Below the pieces are notes generated by a model. That model was not told the origin of the DNA. It saw only the letters and a list, made by a program, of their open reading frames with translations, and searched no databases. Position numbers and translations under genes: made by a program. This document shows positions 18,836 through 27,500 of a stretch of 64,000 nt of DNA, in pieces (the first letter of the stretch is position 1; each line of letters opens with the position of its first letter). The stretch comes from Rhizobacter sp. Root1238 (GTDB taxonomy: Bacteria; Pseudomonadota; Gammaproteobacteria; Burkholderiales; Burkholderiaceae_C): NCBI RefSeq assembly GCF_001425825.1, contig NZ_LMDM01000034.1:188780-252779 (forward strand). The letters are read 5' to 3'.

Positions 18836-19719
18836 GCGAGTTGTCGGAGGGGGATGTCGCGGTCACGTTGCGCAGCGTGCACGTGTACCCGGTGAAGAGC
18901 TGTGCCGGCGTGGCGCTCGATGAATCGCTGCTGATCGAGACCGGCCTCGAATTCGACCGCGCCTGGATGGTGGTCGACGCCGCCGGCCGCTTCGTCAGCC
19001 AGCGCGAGCTGCCGCGCATGGCGCTGGTCCGCACGACGCTGAAGCACACCGAGCTGGTGCTGCGCGCGCCCGGCATGCTGGCGCTGCACCTCGCGCTCGA
19101 TGCGGTCGAGGCGCCGACCCAGGTCACCGTGTGGAACGACACCGTCGCGGCCTACGACATGGGCGAGCTCGCGGCACAGTGGTTCAGCGATTTCCTCGCG
19201 GCGCCCGACAGCGGCGTGACGTTCCCGCTGCGCCTCGCGCGCTTCGACCCGGAACACAAGCGGCTGTCGAACAAGCAGTGGACCGGCGAGCTCGATGCCG
19301 AGAATGCGTTCGGCGACGGCTTCCCGTTGTTGGTGGTGTCGCAGGCATCGCTCGACGAACTGAACGAACGGCTCGCGCGCAAGGGCGTCGCGGCGATGAC
19401 GATGGCGCGTTTCCGGCCGAACCTGGTGCTCGACGGGCTCGAATCGCACGGCGAGGATTTCCTCGACGAGATCCGCTTCGACACGCCCGAGGGGCCGGTG
19501 CGGCTGCGGCTGGTCAAGCCCTGCCCGCGCTGTCCGATCCCGAACGTCGACCCCGAGACCGGCGAGCCGGGGCAGGAGCCGGGCGACACGCTGTCGACCT
19601 ACCGCGCCGACGCGCGGGTAGACGGCAAGATCACCTTCGGCATGAACGCGGTGATCGTCGAGGGCATCGAATGCGGGTTGCGCGCTGGCATGGTCGGCAG
19701 CGCCAGCATCCGATTCTGA
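18832..19719 (+). CDS. MOSC domain protein (YcbX-like)
   Basis: A 295-residue protein with a GTG start that overlaps the AsmA stop (GTGA). The N-terminal MOSC_N beta-barrel opens with VHVYPVKSCAGVAL. The C-terminal MOSC domain includes NAFGDGFPLLVVSQASL and MARFRPNLVLDG, and the conserved Cys is in VKPCPRCPIPNVDP. MOSC proteins use a molybdenum cofactor bound through this Cys, and YcbX-type members reduce N-hydroxylated compounds. The lack of a C-terminal ferredoxin domain is as in many short members; the redox partner is unknown. Confidence 0.87.
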   Translation: MSELSEGDVAVTLRSVHVYPVKSCAGVALDESLLIETGLEFDRAWMVVDAAGRFVSQRELPRMALVRTTLKHTELVLRAPGMLALHLALDAVEAPTQVTVWNDTVAAYDMGELAAQWFSDFLAAPDSGVTFPLRLARFDPEHKRLSNKQWTGELDAENAFGDGFPLLVVSQASLDELNERLARKGVAAMTMARFRPNLVLDGLESHGEDFLDEIRFDTPEGPVRLRLVKPCPRCPIPNVDPETGEPGQEPGDTLSTYRADARVDGKITFGMNAVIVEGIECGLRAGMVGSASIRF

Positions 19720-19731
19720 ACGGCGCCTGAG

Positions 19732-20655
19732 GTGGCGCGCTTTCGCAACTGGCAGCTGTTCGCCGTCTGCGTGCTGACCTGGGGCACGACCTGGCATGCC
19801 ATCACCTGGCAGGTCGGCGTCACCACGCCCGAATTCGGCGTCGCGCTGCGCTTCGCGCTGGCCGGCGCGGTGATCCTCGCCTTCACCGCGGCACGGGGCG
19901 GCACGCTGCGTTTCGCACCGCGCCAGCACGCCTGGTTCGCACTGCAGGGCGTGTTCCTGTACGGCGTGTCGTACCTGTGCGTCTACCACGCCGAGCGGCT
20001 GCTGCCGTCGGGGCTGGTCGCGGTCGGCTACTCGGCCTCGCCGTTGATCGCCGGCCTCGGCGCACGCTGGCTGTTCGGTGTCGCGATCACGCCGCGCTTC
20101 ATCGCCGGCGGCCTGCTCGGGCTGGCCGGCGTCGCGCTGGTGTTCTGGCCGGAGTTCGGCCATGCGCGCGATGCGGCCGGCGCCACGCTGGGCGCGCTGT
20201 TCACGGTCGGCGCGGTGCTGCTGTCGGGCGTCGGCAGCCTCGCGGCCAGCCGCAACGGCGCGCGCGGCCTGCCGTTCTGGCCGGCGCTCGGCTTCGGCAT
20301 GCTGTATGGCGCGCTGTGCTGCTTCATCGCGGCGCTGGCCGGCGGGCAGCCGATGGCGCTGCCGGCCATCGCGTCATGGTGGATCGCGCTGCTGTACCTG
20401 GCGCTGGCCGGCTCGGTGCTGACCTTCGCCTGCTTCCTGACGCTGATGCAGCGCCTCGGGCCGGGCCCGGCCGGCAGCATCGGCGTGATGACGCCGCTGC
20501 TGGCGCTGCTCGTCTCGATGGCCTTCGAGCACTACCAGCCGGATGCGTTGACGGCCGTCGGCGCGGCGCTGGCGGTGGCGGGCAACGTGCTGATGCTGCG
20601 CCGCGGCACACCGGTCGGCTCACCCGTCAGGGCCGGCGCTCCGGCAGCGGAATGA
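19732..20655 (+). CDS. EamA/DMT-family transporter
   Basis: A 307-residue inner-membrane protein with ten predicted hydrophobic helices in two EamA repeats (about 8-130 and 150-292). The first opens FAVCVLTWGTTWHAITWQVG and the second ends DALTAVGAALAVAGNVLMLR. The start is GTG at 19732, 12 bases after the MOSC stop, so it may be the third gene of the AsmA unit. Its 3' end overlaps the convergent pirin gene by 29 bases. The exported metabolite is unknown. Confidence 0.85.
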   Translation: MARFRNWQLFAVCVLTWGTTWHAITWQVGVTTPEFGVALRFALAGAVILAFTAARGGTLRFAPRQHAWFALQGVFLYGVSYLCVYHAERLLPSGLVAVGYSASPLIAGLGARWLFGVAITPRFIAGGLLGLAGVALVFWPEFGHARDAAGATLGALFTVGAVLLSGVGSLAASRNGARGLPFWPALGFGMLYGALCCFIAALAGGQPMALPAIASWWIALLYLALAGSVLTFACFLTLMQRLGPGPAGSIGVMTPLLALLVSMAFEHYQPDALTAVGAALAVAGNVLMLRRGTPVGSPVRAGAPAAE

Positions 20656-21499
20656 ACTCGGTCTCGCCGGGCACGCCGGCAAAGCGCTGAGCCGCCCAGT
20701 CGTCGGCCGCCTCGGCGATGCGGTCCTTGCGGCTGGAGACGAAGTTCCACCACATGAAGCGGTGGCCGAGCGGCTCGCCGCCGATCAGCATCACGCGCGC
20801 GCCCTGCGGCGCCTCGAGCAGCGGCTGAGCGCCTGCTGGCAGCACCACCATCTCGCCGGCCGGCACCGCCACGCCGTCGAGCGTGAAGCCGTGGTCCACG
20901 CCGTACAGCGCGCGCTGCGGCGCCGCCGCCGGCACCTGCAGGCGGCCGCCGGGCGGCAGCGCCAGGTCGACGTAGAGCGTCGGCGACAGCGTCGGGGTCG
21001 GCGAGGCCGCGCCGAAGGCGCTGCCGATCAGCACCCGCACCGCGGTGTCGCCGACCACCACCGACGGGATCGCCGCGGCCGCGGTGTGCGAGAAGCTCGG
21101 CGCGTCTTCCTCGTGTTCGGCCGGCAGCGCGGCCCACAGCTGCAGCCCGTGGCTGCGGCGCGTGACGTGGCGCAGGTCGTCGGGCGCGCGTTCGGAGTGG
21201 GCGATGCCGCGGCCGGCGGTCATCCAGTTGATCGCGCCGGGCTCGATGCGCTGCACGATGCCGGTGCTGTCGCGGTGCAGCATCGCGCCTTCGAACAGGT
21301 AGGTCACGGTGGCCAGCCCGATGTGCGGGTGCGGGCGCACGTCGTGGTTGTCGCTCGGCTGGGCGGTGATCGGCCCGAAGTGGTCGAAGAACAGGAACGG
21401 CCCGACCGATTGCTGCTGCGACGAGGGCAGCAGCCGGCGCACGGTGAAGCCGCCGCCGAGGTCCTTGGTGTGCGGATTCAGGCGCAGGAGTTCGAGCAT
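20627..21499 (-). CDS. Pirin family protein
   Basis: A 290-residue bicupin. The N-terminal cupin holds the metal ligands expected of pirins: H57 and H59 in RPHPHIGLATVTYLFEG, then H101 and E103 in GRGIAHSERAP. The C-terminal domain contains GGEPLGHRFMWWNFVSSRKDRI, which is also pirin-like. Bacterial pirins include quercetin dioxygenases and regulators of metabolism, so the role is open. It diverges from ychF, and its 3' end runs 29 bases into the EamA gene. Confidence 0.9.
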   Translation of the reverse strand: MLELLRLNPHTKDLGGGFTVRRLLPSSQQQSVGPFLFFDHFGPITAQPSDNHDVRPHPHIGLATVTYLFEGAMLHRDSTGIVQRIEPGAINWMTAGRGIAHSERAPDDLRHVTRRSHGLQLWAALPAEHEEDAPSFSHTAAAAIPSVVVGDTAVRVLIGSAFGAASPTPTLSPTLYVDLALPPGGRLQVPAAAPQRALYGVDHGFTLDGVAVPAGEMVVLPAGAQPLLEAPQGARVMLIGGEPLGHRFMWWNFVSSRKDRIAEAADDWAAQRFAGVPGETEFIPLPERRP

Positions 21500-21557
21500 C
21501 GGGAGGCCCTCGAAGGGGGTTGGCGGGAATGGAAACGGGCAGTGTAGAGGGAGCGTC

Positions 21558-21563
21558 TAAAAT
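21558..21563 (+). promoter_or_regulatory. Possible -10 element for ychF
   Basis: TAAAAT in GTCTAAAATTCGC lies 35 bases upstream of the ychF start and repeats the CTAAAATT string found before lysS. No clear -35 box was seen. Tentative. Confidence 0.35.
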
Positions 21564-21598
21564 TCGCCCCTCTCTCTCGACCTGCGAAAGCCCCCTCC

Positions 21599-22693
21599 AT
21601 GAGCCTCAAATGCGGCATCGTGGGCCTGCCCAACGTCGGCAAGTCCACCCTTTTCAACGCGCTGACGAAAGCCGGCATCGCGGCCGAGAACTACCCGTTC
21701 TGCACCATCGAGCCGAACGTCGGCATCGTCGAGCTGCCCGACCCGCGCCTGCAGGCGCTGTCGGCGATCGTGAAGCCCGAGCGCATCGTGCCGGCGATCG
21801 TCGAGTTCGTCGACATCGCCGGGCTGGTGGCCGGCGCGTCGAAGGGCGAAGGCCTGGGCAACCAGTTCCTGGCCCACATCCGCGAGACGGATGCGATCGT
21901 CAACGTGGTGCGCTGCTTCGACGACGAGAACGTGATCCATGTCGCCGGCAAGGTCGACCCCATTTCCGACATCGAGGTGATCCAGACCGAGCTGTGCCTG
22001 GCCGACCTGACGACGGTCGAGAAGACGCTGCAGCGCTCGATCAAGGCGGCGAAGTCGGGCAACGACAAGGAAGCGGCCAAGCTGGTCGACGTGCTGCAGA
22101 AGTGCCAGGCCGCGCTGAACGAAGCGAAGCCGGTGCGCGGCATCAGCTTCAGCAAGGAAGAGCTGGTCATCCTGAAGCCGTTGTGCCTGATCACCGCGAA
22201 GCCGGCGATGTTCGTCGGCAACGTCGACGAAGGCGGCTTCGAGAACAACCCCTACCTCGACAAGCTGCGCGCCTACGCCGAGGGCCAGAAGGCACCGGTG
22301 GTGGCGATCTGTGCGAAGACCGAGGCCGAGCTGGCCGACATGCCCGATGAAGACCGGCTGATGTTCCTGCAGGAGATGGGCCAGAGCGAGCCGGGCCTGA
22401 ACCGCCTGATCCGCGCGGCGTTCAGCCTGCTCGGGCTGCAGACCTACTTCACCGCCGGCGTGAAGGAGGTGCGCGCCTGGACCATCCACATCGGCGACAC
22501 CGCGCCGCAGGCGGCCGGCGTGATCCACACCGACTTCGAGCGCGGCTTCATCCGTGCGCAGACCATCGGCTTCGACGACTTCATCGCGTTCAAGGGCGAA
22601 CAGGGCGCGAAGGACGCCGGCAAGATGCGCGCCGAAGGCAAGGAGTACGTGGTGAAGGACGGGGACGTGATGAACTTCCTGTTCAACGTCTGA
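21599..22693 (+). CDS. ychF: Redox-regulated ATPase YchF
   Basis: A 364-residue Obg-family P-loop NTPase that binds ATP rather than GTP and associates with ribosomes in stress responses. The P-loop is GLPNVGKST (9-17), with switch-region [20 protein letters not shown] near 75-94. A coiled-coil insertion covers about 130-200. The C-terminal TGS domain has [19 protein letters not shown] and ends [12 protein letters not shown], the canonical YchF terminus. The divergent gene is pirin, and the ATPase cassette begins 25 bases after its stop. Confidence 0.97.
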   Translation: MSLKCGIVGLPNVGKSTLFNALTKAGIAAENYPFCTIEPNVGIVELPDPRLQALSAIVKPERIVPAIVEFVDIAGLVAGASKGEGLGNQFLAHIRETDAIVNVVRCFDDENVIHVAGKVDPISDIEVIQTELCLADLTTVEKTLQRSIKAAKSGNDKEAAKLVDVLQKCQAALNEAKPVRGISFSKEELVILKPLCLITAKPAMFVGNVDEGGFENNPYLDKLRAYAEGQKAPVVAICAKTEAELADMPDEDRLMFLQEMGQSEPGLNRLIRAAFSLLGLQTYFTAGVKEVRAWTIHIGDTAPQAAGVIHTDFERGFIRAQTIGFDDFIAFKGEQGAKDAGKMRAEGKEYVVKDGDVMNFLFNV

Positions 22694-22718
22694 GGCACCA
22701 GTCGCCACGGAGCATCGC

Positions 22719-23918
22719 ATGCAGATCGAATCGATCGAGATCAAGAACTACCGGCTGTTCCGCGATGCCAAGCTGGTAAACGTGCCTCGCCTGTGCGTCC
22801 TGGTGGGAGCGAATGGCACCGGCAAATCGACGCTGTTCGACGTGTTCTCGTTCCTGAAGGATGCGCTGGCGATGAACGTGACCAAGGCACTCGCCAAGCG
22901 GGGCGGGTACCGTGAGGTCGCGAGCCGGGGCTTCGCTCACGAGCCGATCGAGCTGACCCTCCAGTTCCGCCTCGAGATCACGGGCAAGGAACGCTTGGTC
23001 ACCTACGTGCTGAAGATCGCTCCGGGCGCGGACGGAAAGCCTTTCGTCGAGCGCGAGGTCCTTCGGTACAAGCGCGGAAGCTACGGGGCTCCGTTTCGCT
23101 TCCTGGATTTTTCGAACGGCACTGGCTACGCCATCACGAACGAAGAGGAATTCTCCAAGCAGGACGAAGAACTCACTCGGGAGGAGCAACAGCTCGACGC
23201 GCCCGACATCCTGGCGATCAAGGGGCTGGGGCAGTTCGAGCGGTTCAAGGCAGCCAGCGCCTTTCGGCTGATGATCGAGAACTGGCACGTGTCCGATTTC
23301 CACGTGTCAGAGGCCCGCCCCAGCCAGGAAGACGGCTTTGCCGAGCACCTGTCCACTCGGGGCGACAACCTGCCGCTGGTGGCGAACTTTCTCTTCGAGC
23401 ACCACAGGGACCGCTTCGACCGGGTACTGAAGGCGATGCAGCGGCGCGTTCCCGGTGTCTCCGTTGTGGAGCCTCGACAAACCGAAGACGGACGCCTCGT
23501 GCTTCGCTTCCAGGACGGCAGCTTCAAGGATCCGTTCATTGCCCGCTACGTGTCGGACGGCACCATCAAGATGTTTGCCTACCTCGTGCTGCTGAACGAT
23601 CCGAAGCCCTATCCGCTGCTTGCCATCGAGGAACCTGAGAACCAGCTCTATCCGGAGTTGCTTCCGGAGTTGGCCGAAGAATTTCGCGACTATGCAGAAC
23701 GTGGCGGACAGGTCTTCATCTCGACGCATTCACCCGACTTCCTGAATGCGCTGACCCTCGACGAGATCTATTGCCTGCGCAAGCAGGATGGTTTCACGAC
23801 CATTTCGCGGGCAGCTGAATCCGAAAATCTGCAGGCGCTCTTCGACCTGGGCGACCTGCCGGGCTATTTGTGGAAACAGGGGCTGTTCGAGGGCTTGAAC
23901 AAGGACGCCCGCCGATGA
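22719..23918 (+). CDS. AAA/ABC-type ATPase of the OLD/RecF-like (AAA_21) group
   Basis: A 399-residue ATPase opening MQIESIEIKNYRLFRDA, a standard start of these proteins. Walker A is GANGTGKST (30-38), the signature-like segment is YVSDGTIKM (277-285), Walker B is LLAIEEPENQL (300-310), and the H-loop is FISTHSPD (334-341). A charged insertion covers about 130-210. It lacks a fused TOPRIM domain, but its TGA overlaps the ATG of a TOPRIM-like DUF4276 gene. Paired ATPase/TOPRIM modules of this shape (OLD, PARIS, RloA/RloB) act in phage defence, so that is the inferred role. Third codon positions are less GC-biased than in flanking genes, a sign of transfer. Confidence 0.82.
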   Translation: MQIESIEIKNYRLFRDAKLVNVPRLCVLVGANGTGKSTLFDVFSFLKDALAMNVTKALAKRGGYREVASRGFAHEPIELTLQFRLEITGKERLVTYVLKIAPGADGKPFVEREVLRYKRGSYGAPFRFLDFSNGTGYAITNEEEFSKQDEELTREEQQLDAPDILAIKGLGQFERFKAASAFRLMIENWHVSDFHVSEARPSQEDGFAEHLSTRGDNLPLVANFLFEHHRDRFDRVLKAMQRRVPGVSVVEPRQTEDGRLVLRFQDGSFKDPFIARYVSDGTIKMFAYLVLLNDPKPYPLLAIEEPENQLYPELLPELAEEFRDYAERGGQVFISTHSPDFLNALTLDEIYCLRKQDGFTTISRAAESENLQALFDLGDLPGYLWKQGLFEGLNKDARR

Positions 23919-24502
23919 AGGGCCGCATCGTCTTCCTGCTGGAAGAGCCCTCGATGAAAGCATTGCTCGACTGCCTGTTGCCCCGCCTGTTTCCGGGCTG
24001 GGTCGAAGGCGTGCATTTCCAGAGCGTGCCGCATGAAGGCAAGTCCGACCTCGACCGAAGCATTCCCCGCAAGCTCGCGGCATGGCGGATCCCGGGAGAT
24101 CGGTTCATCGTCGTCAGGGACAACGACAACGTGGACTGCAAGGCTCTGAAGAGGCAACTCCGGTCGCTGTGCACGAAGAGTGGGCGGCCCGATACCTTGA
24201 TCCGTCTGGTCTGCCAGGAACTCGAGAGCTGGTACATCGGGGACATCGGCGCACTGGCCAAGGCATTCGACCTGCCTCGGCTGGACTCCGCCTCGATTCG
24301 CAAGCGCTTTGCGCTGCCCGACGATTGGCAGAAGCCCTCGATCGAGGTCAAGCGACTGGTGCCGGAGTTCCAGAAGCTGCGGGGCGCACGGGCCATGGCA
24401 GAGCACCTGATGCCGGGACAGAATCGTTCGCACAGCTTCCGGGTGTTTCTGCAAGGCGTGCTCAAGGTTGCCGGCGAACTGGGCTACGTGCACCCCGGCT
24501 GA
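23915..24502 (+). CDS. DUF4276 family protein, TOPRIM-like
   Basis: A 195-residue protein. The start MKGRIVFLLEEPS is fixed by ATGA overlap with the ATPase stop. The TOPRIM-like signs are the acidic residues after strand 1 (FLLEEPS, E10/E11), the D-x-D motif in VVRDNDNVD (D69, D71), and CQELESWYIGD near 100-110, a segment I associate with DUF4276. In related ATPase pairs this partner is the nuclease or effector. No other domain or membrane segment is seen. Codon use resembles that of the ATPase and not of the flanking core genes. The effector role is an inference. Confidence 0.75.
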   Translation: MKGRIVFLLEEPSMKALLDCLLPRLFPGWVEGVHFQSVPHEGKSDLDRSIPRKLAAWRIPGDRFIVVRDNDNVDCKALKRQLRSLCTKSGRPDTLIRLVCQELESWYIGDIGALAKAFDLPRLDSASIRKRFALPDDWQKPSIEVKRLVPEFQKLRGARAMAEHLMPGQNRSHSFRVFLQGVLKVAGELGYVHPG

Positions 24503-24527
24503 CGGCGCCGCACCCCAAAAACCCGCC

Positions 24528-26279
24528 CTACTCCGCCCCCGCCTCCCAAGGCCTCGTCTTCAGCCACCGCCGCCACCAGCGCGGCCGCTGGCGCTGCGGC
24601 GCGATCGTCGTCAGCTGGCGCAGCCGCGCCCCGCTGCCCGGGCGCATGCGCCCGAGGTGCGACACCAGCGCGTCGACCAGCGCCTGCGGCGTGTCGCGGC
24701 GGTCCTCCGGCAGGTGCGCGACCACCGCATGCAGTTGCAGCGTCTCGGCGCCCGGCAGTTCGCCGGTGTAGTGCTGGGCCTGGTGGATGATGCGGTGCAC
24801 GATCATCAGCACCTCGCCCGGGTTGGCCACGCCGTCCAGCAGCGCGACCACGCGCTGCTCGTTGAAGCGCACCACCACGTCCGACGCCCGCATGCCCTGC
24901 TGGACCTGCCGGCCGGCCATCAGCAGCGCCTGCTCGGCGATCGACGCGCCCTGGCGCAGCCGGATGTCGCGCAGGTTCACCACCTCGAACATCACGGCCG
25001 CGCTGCGGATGCCGTGCCGCTGGCTGCGGAACTTCATCTGGGCGAGCCGCGGCAGCAGTTCCTTCGGGCGCAGCAGGCCGGTCACCAGGTCGTACTGCGC
25101 AGCCTCGCGCAGCCGCGCCGACACCACGTCGTGGTCGCGCCGCAGCAGCGACATCGCGTACAACAGCAGCGGCAGGTCGATCGCGCTGGCGAACAGCAGT
25201 CCGTATTGCGAGAACAGCCCGCTGGCCACCACGCCGAAGCTCTTCAGCAACGGCAGTGCCGCCCCCACCCCGAGCACGATCTGGCCGGCCGCCAGCCAGC
25301 GCACGTGCGGCAGCTGCCAGCGCAGCGAACGCACCAGCAGGCCGGCGCCCACCAGCATCGACAGCGCGCAGAACGACCGCGTCAGGAACCAGCGCTCGGC
25401 CAGATCGAGCAGCGGATAGGCGATCGTCAACAGCGCGGCCAGCACGACGCACAACCACACCAGCGCCCGCTCGAGCCGGCCGATCACCGCCTGCGGCACC
25501 GCCGAGCGCAGGAAGCCCAGTCCGACCGCACCGAACAGCACCGGGCTCAGCATCACCAGCGCGGCACTCAGCGCAGGCTCCTCGCCGATCGGCGTCTGGT
25601 GGACCAGGCCGCTCAGGCAGGCGAGCGTCAGGATCATCGCCACCAGGTAGGCACTGCACCAGCCGAGCGCACCGTCGCGGTGGACCAGCGCCTGCACCAC
25701 CACGTACAGCAGGGCCAGCAGCGCGAGCCCGAAGTACGCGCCGATGAACAGCTGGGCCGTGCCCTGGCTTTCGAGCAGGTCGCGCGGGCTGCGGACCAGC
25801 GGCGCGCCGCCGAGCGTGACGGGGTGCTCCAGCCGCAGCAGGTAGGTGGTCGCCCGCTGCGCATCGGCATGCAGCTGGAACACCGGCAGCGACGCGCGCA
25901 CCGGCCACTGCGAGATCGGCGTCAGCACGCCGCTCGCCTGCGGCGCACCGAGGCGCGATTCGGGCCCGACGCGGTAGACCTCGGCGCGCATCAGCGTCGC
26001 GTGCGGCAATTCGAGGAACCAGTCGGCCTCGCTGCCGGCACCCACCTGCACGCTGAAGCGCACCCAGGTCACGGCCGGCCAGCGCGCACCGAACAGTTCG
26101 TCGTCGGGCAGGCGCTGCCAGCCCTCGGTTTCGGCCAGCACCGCCTGCGGCGATTGCTGCCCGGTGGCGTCGACGCGGAACTCCGCCCCCTCGGCCAGGC
26201 TGCGCGCCGGCCCCTGCACCGTCAGCTGCAGCGTGGCCGCGGCGCACCACGCCGGCAGCGCCGCCACCAGCACGGCCAT
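24528..26279 (-). CDS. 7TMR-DISM sensor protein with degenerate GGDEF domain
   Basis: About 583 residues from the ATG at 26277-26279, ending in a WWRRWLKTRPW tail. A signal peptide ends at about AWCAA, followed by a periplasmic 7TMR-DISM extracellular domain (about 20-165), a seven-helix 7TMR-DISM block (about 185-385, IGAYFGLALLALLYVVV onwards) and a GGDEF-like domain beginning near YDLVTGLLRP. The catalytic motif is missing: RFNEQRVVALL stands where RxGGDEFxxLL is expected, so cyclase activity is unlikely. A TTG at 26337-26339 would add 20 residues and give the signal peptide its basic lead, so the start is uncertain. Confidence 0.75.
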   Translation of the reverse strand: MAVLVAALPAWCAAATLQLTVQGPARSLAEGAEFRVDATGQQSPQAVLAETEGWQRLPDDELFGARWPAVTWVRFSVQVGAGSEADWFLELPHATLMRAEVYRVGPESRLGAPQASGVLTPISQWPVRASLPVFQLHADAQRATTYLLRLEHPVTLGGAPLVRSPRDLLESQGTAQLFIGAYFGLALLALLYVVVQALVHRDGALGWCSAYLVAMILTLACLSGLVHQTPIGEEPALSAALVMLSPVLFGAVGLGFLRSAVPQAVIGRLERALVWLCVVLAALLTIAYPLLDLAERWFLTRSFCALSMLVGAGLLVRSLRWQLPHVRWLAAGQIVLGVGAALPLLKSFGVVASGLFSQYGLLFASAIDLPLLLYAMSLLRRDHDVVSARLREAAQYDLVTGLLRPKELLPRLAQMKFRSQRHGIRSAAVMFEVVNLRDIRLRQGASIAEQALLMAGRQVQQGMRASDVVVRFNEQRVVALLDGVANPGEVLMIVHRIIHQAQHYTGELPGAETLQLHAVVAHLPEDRRDTPQALVDALVSHLGRMRPGSGARLRQLTTIAPQRQRPRWWRRWLKTRPWEAGAE

Positions 26280-26523
26280 CAGCAGGGCGCGCAGCCACGG
26301 CCACGGCAGGCAGGGGAATCGGAGGCAGCGGAAAAGCAAGGGATGGATCCGTGGAGTCGGGACAGGGCGGCGCGCATTCTGGCGTCGATATCGTCGGGAT
26401 TCGCCCCATGCAATGCAAGCGAAACGGACTGTTACCCTCTGACTTTCCCTGGCGCGCGGGCGCACACTGCTGACCCGCGCCCGCGTGCCACTCACCCTCC
26501 ACTGCCGACAGCCTGCCGCCATC

Positions 26524-27414
26524 ATGAGCCCCGTCAACGCCCCCAACCTCGCCCTTTCCCCGATCGTCGCCGGTGCCTGGCGCATGGCCGACTGGGGCTG
26601 GAGCGCCGAACAGCGCGTGCGCTGGATCGAGCAGTGCATGGAGCTCGGCGTGACGAGCTTCGACCATGCCGACATCTACGGCGGATACCAGGTCGAGGCG
26701 CTGTTCGGCGAGGCGCTCGCGCTGAAGCCGATGCTGCGCCAGCACATGCAGCTGGTCGGCAAGTGCGGCATCAAGCTGGTCGGCGGGGCGCGGCCGGAGC
26801 ACCGGGTGAAGCACTACGACACCTCGCCGGCGCACATCACCCGCAGCGTCGAGAACTCGCTGCGCGCGCTGCAGACCGACCACCTCGACCTGCTGCTGAT
26901 CCACCGCCCGGATCCGCTGATGGAGGCCGACGACGTGGCCGAGGCCTTCACCGCGCTGCGCCAGGCTGGCAAGGTGCGGGCCTTCGGGGTGTCCAACTTC
27001 GCGCCGGCGCAGTTCGAGCTGCTGAACAGCCGCATCGCGCTGGCCACCAACCAGATCGAACTGCACCCGCTGCACCTGTCGCCGCTGCACGACGGCACGC
27101 TCGACCAATGCCAGCGGCTGCGCCTGCGTCCGATGATCTGGTCGCCGCTGGCCGGCGGCAAGCTGCTGACCGGCAGCGACGAGCGCTCGCGCCGCGTGCA
27201 GGCCGCGCTGCAGGCGGTCGGGCAGCGCCACGGCGTCAGCGCGGCGACGGTCGCCTACGCGTGGCTGCTGCGCCACCCGACCCGCCCGCACCCGCTGACC
27301 GGCTCGCAGCGGCTGGAGGCGATCCGCGAGGCGCTGGCCGCGCTGCAGCTGAAGCTCGACGCCGAATCGTGGACCGAGATCTGGCAGGCCGGCAGCGGCC
27401 ACGAAGTCGCCTGA
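26524..27414 (+). CDS. Aldo/keto reductase
   Basis: A 296-residue NADPH-dependent oxidoreductase of the AKR barrel. The catalytic tetrad is visible: Asp and Tyr in SFDHADIYGGYQ, Lys in LVGKCGIK and His in LLLIHRPDPL. The C-terminal NADPH region follows GVSNFAPAQFELL and NQIELHPLHLSPL. Similarity is to the YdhF group. The start used is ATG 26524 (MSPVNAPN); an in-frame ATG 39 bases upstream is possible. It is divergent from the DISM gene and 86 bases upstream of the hybrid kinase. The substrate is unknown. Confidence 0.87.
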   Translation: MSPVNAPNLALSPIVAGAWRMADWGWSAEQRVRWIEQCMELGVTSFDHADIYGGYQVEALFGEALALKPMLRQHMQLVGKCGIKLVGGARPEHRVKHYDTSPAHITRSVENSLRALQTDHLDLLLIHRPDPLMEADDVAEAFTALRQAGKVRAFGVSNFAPAQFELLNSRIALATNQIELHPLHLSPLHDGTLDQCQRLRLRPMIWSPLAGGKLLTGSDERSRRVQAALQAVGQRHGVSAATVAYAWLLRHPTRPHPLTGSQRLEAIREALAALQLKLDAESWTEIWQAGSGHEVA

Positions 27415-27500
27415 CGATGCGCGCCATGTCGTTTCGCACCCACTGAGGATCGCACCGAGGTGATAGGCTCCCCTCGCCCCCACCTCGCCCCATCGATTCG

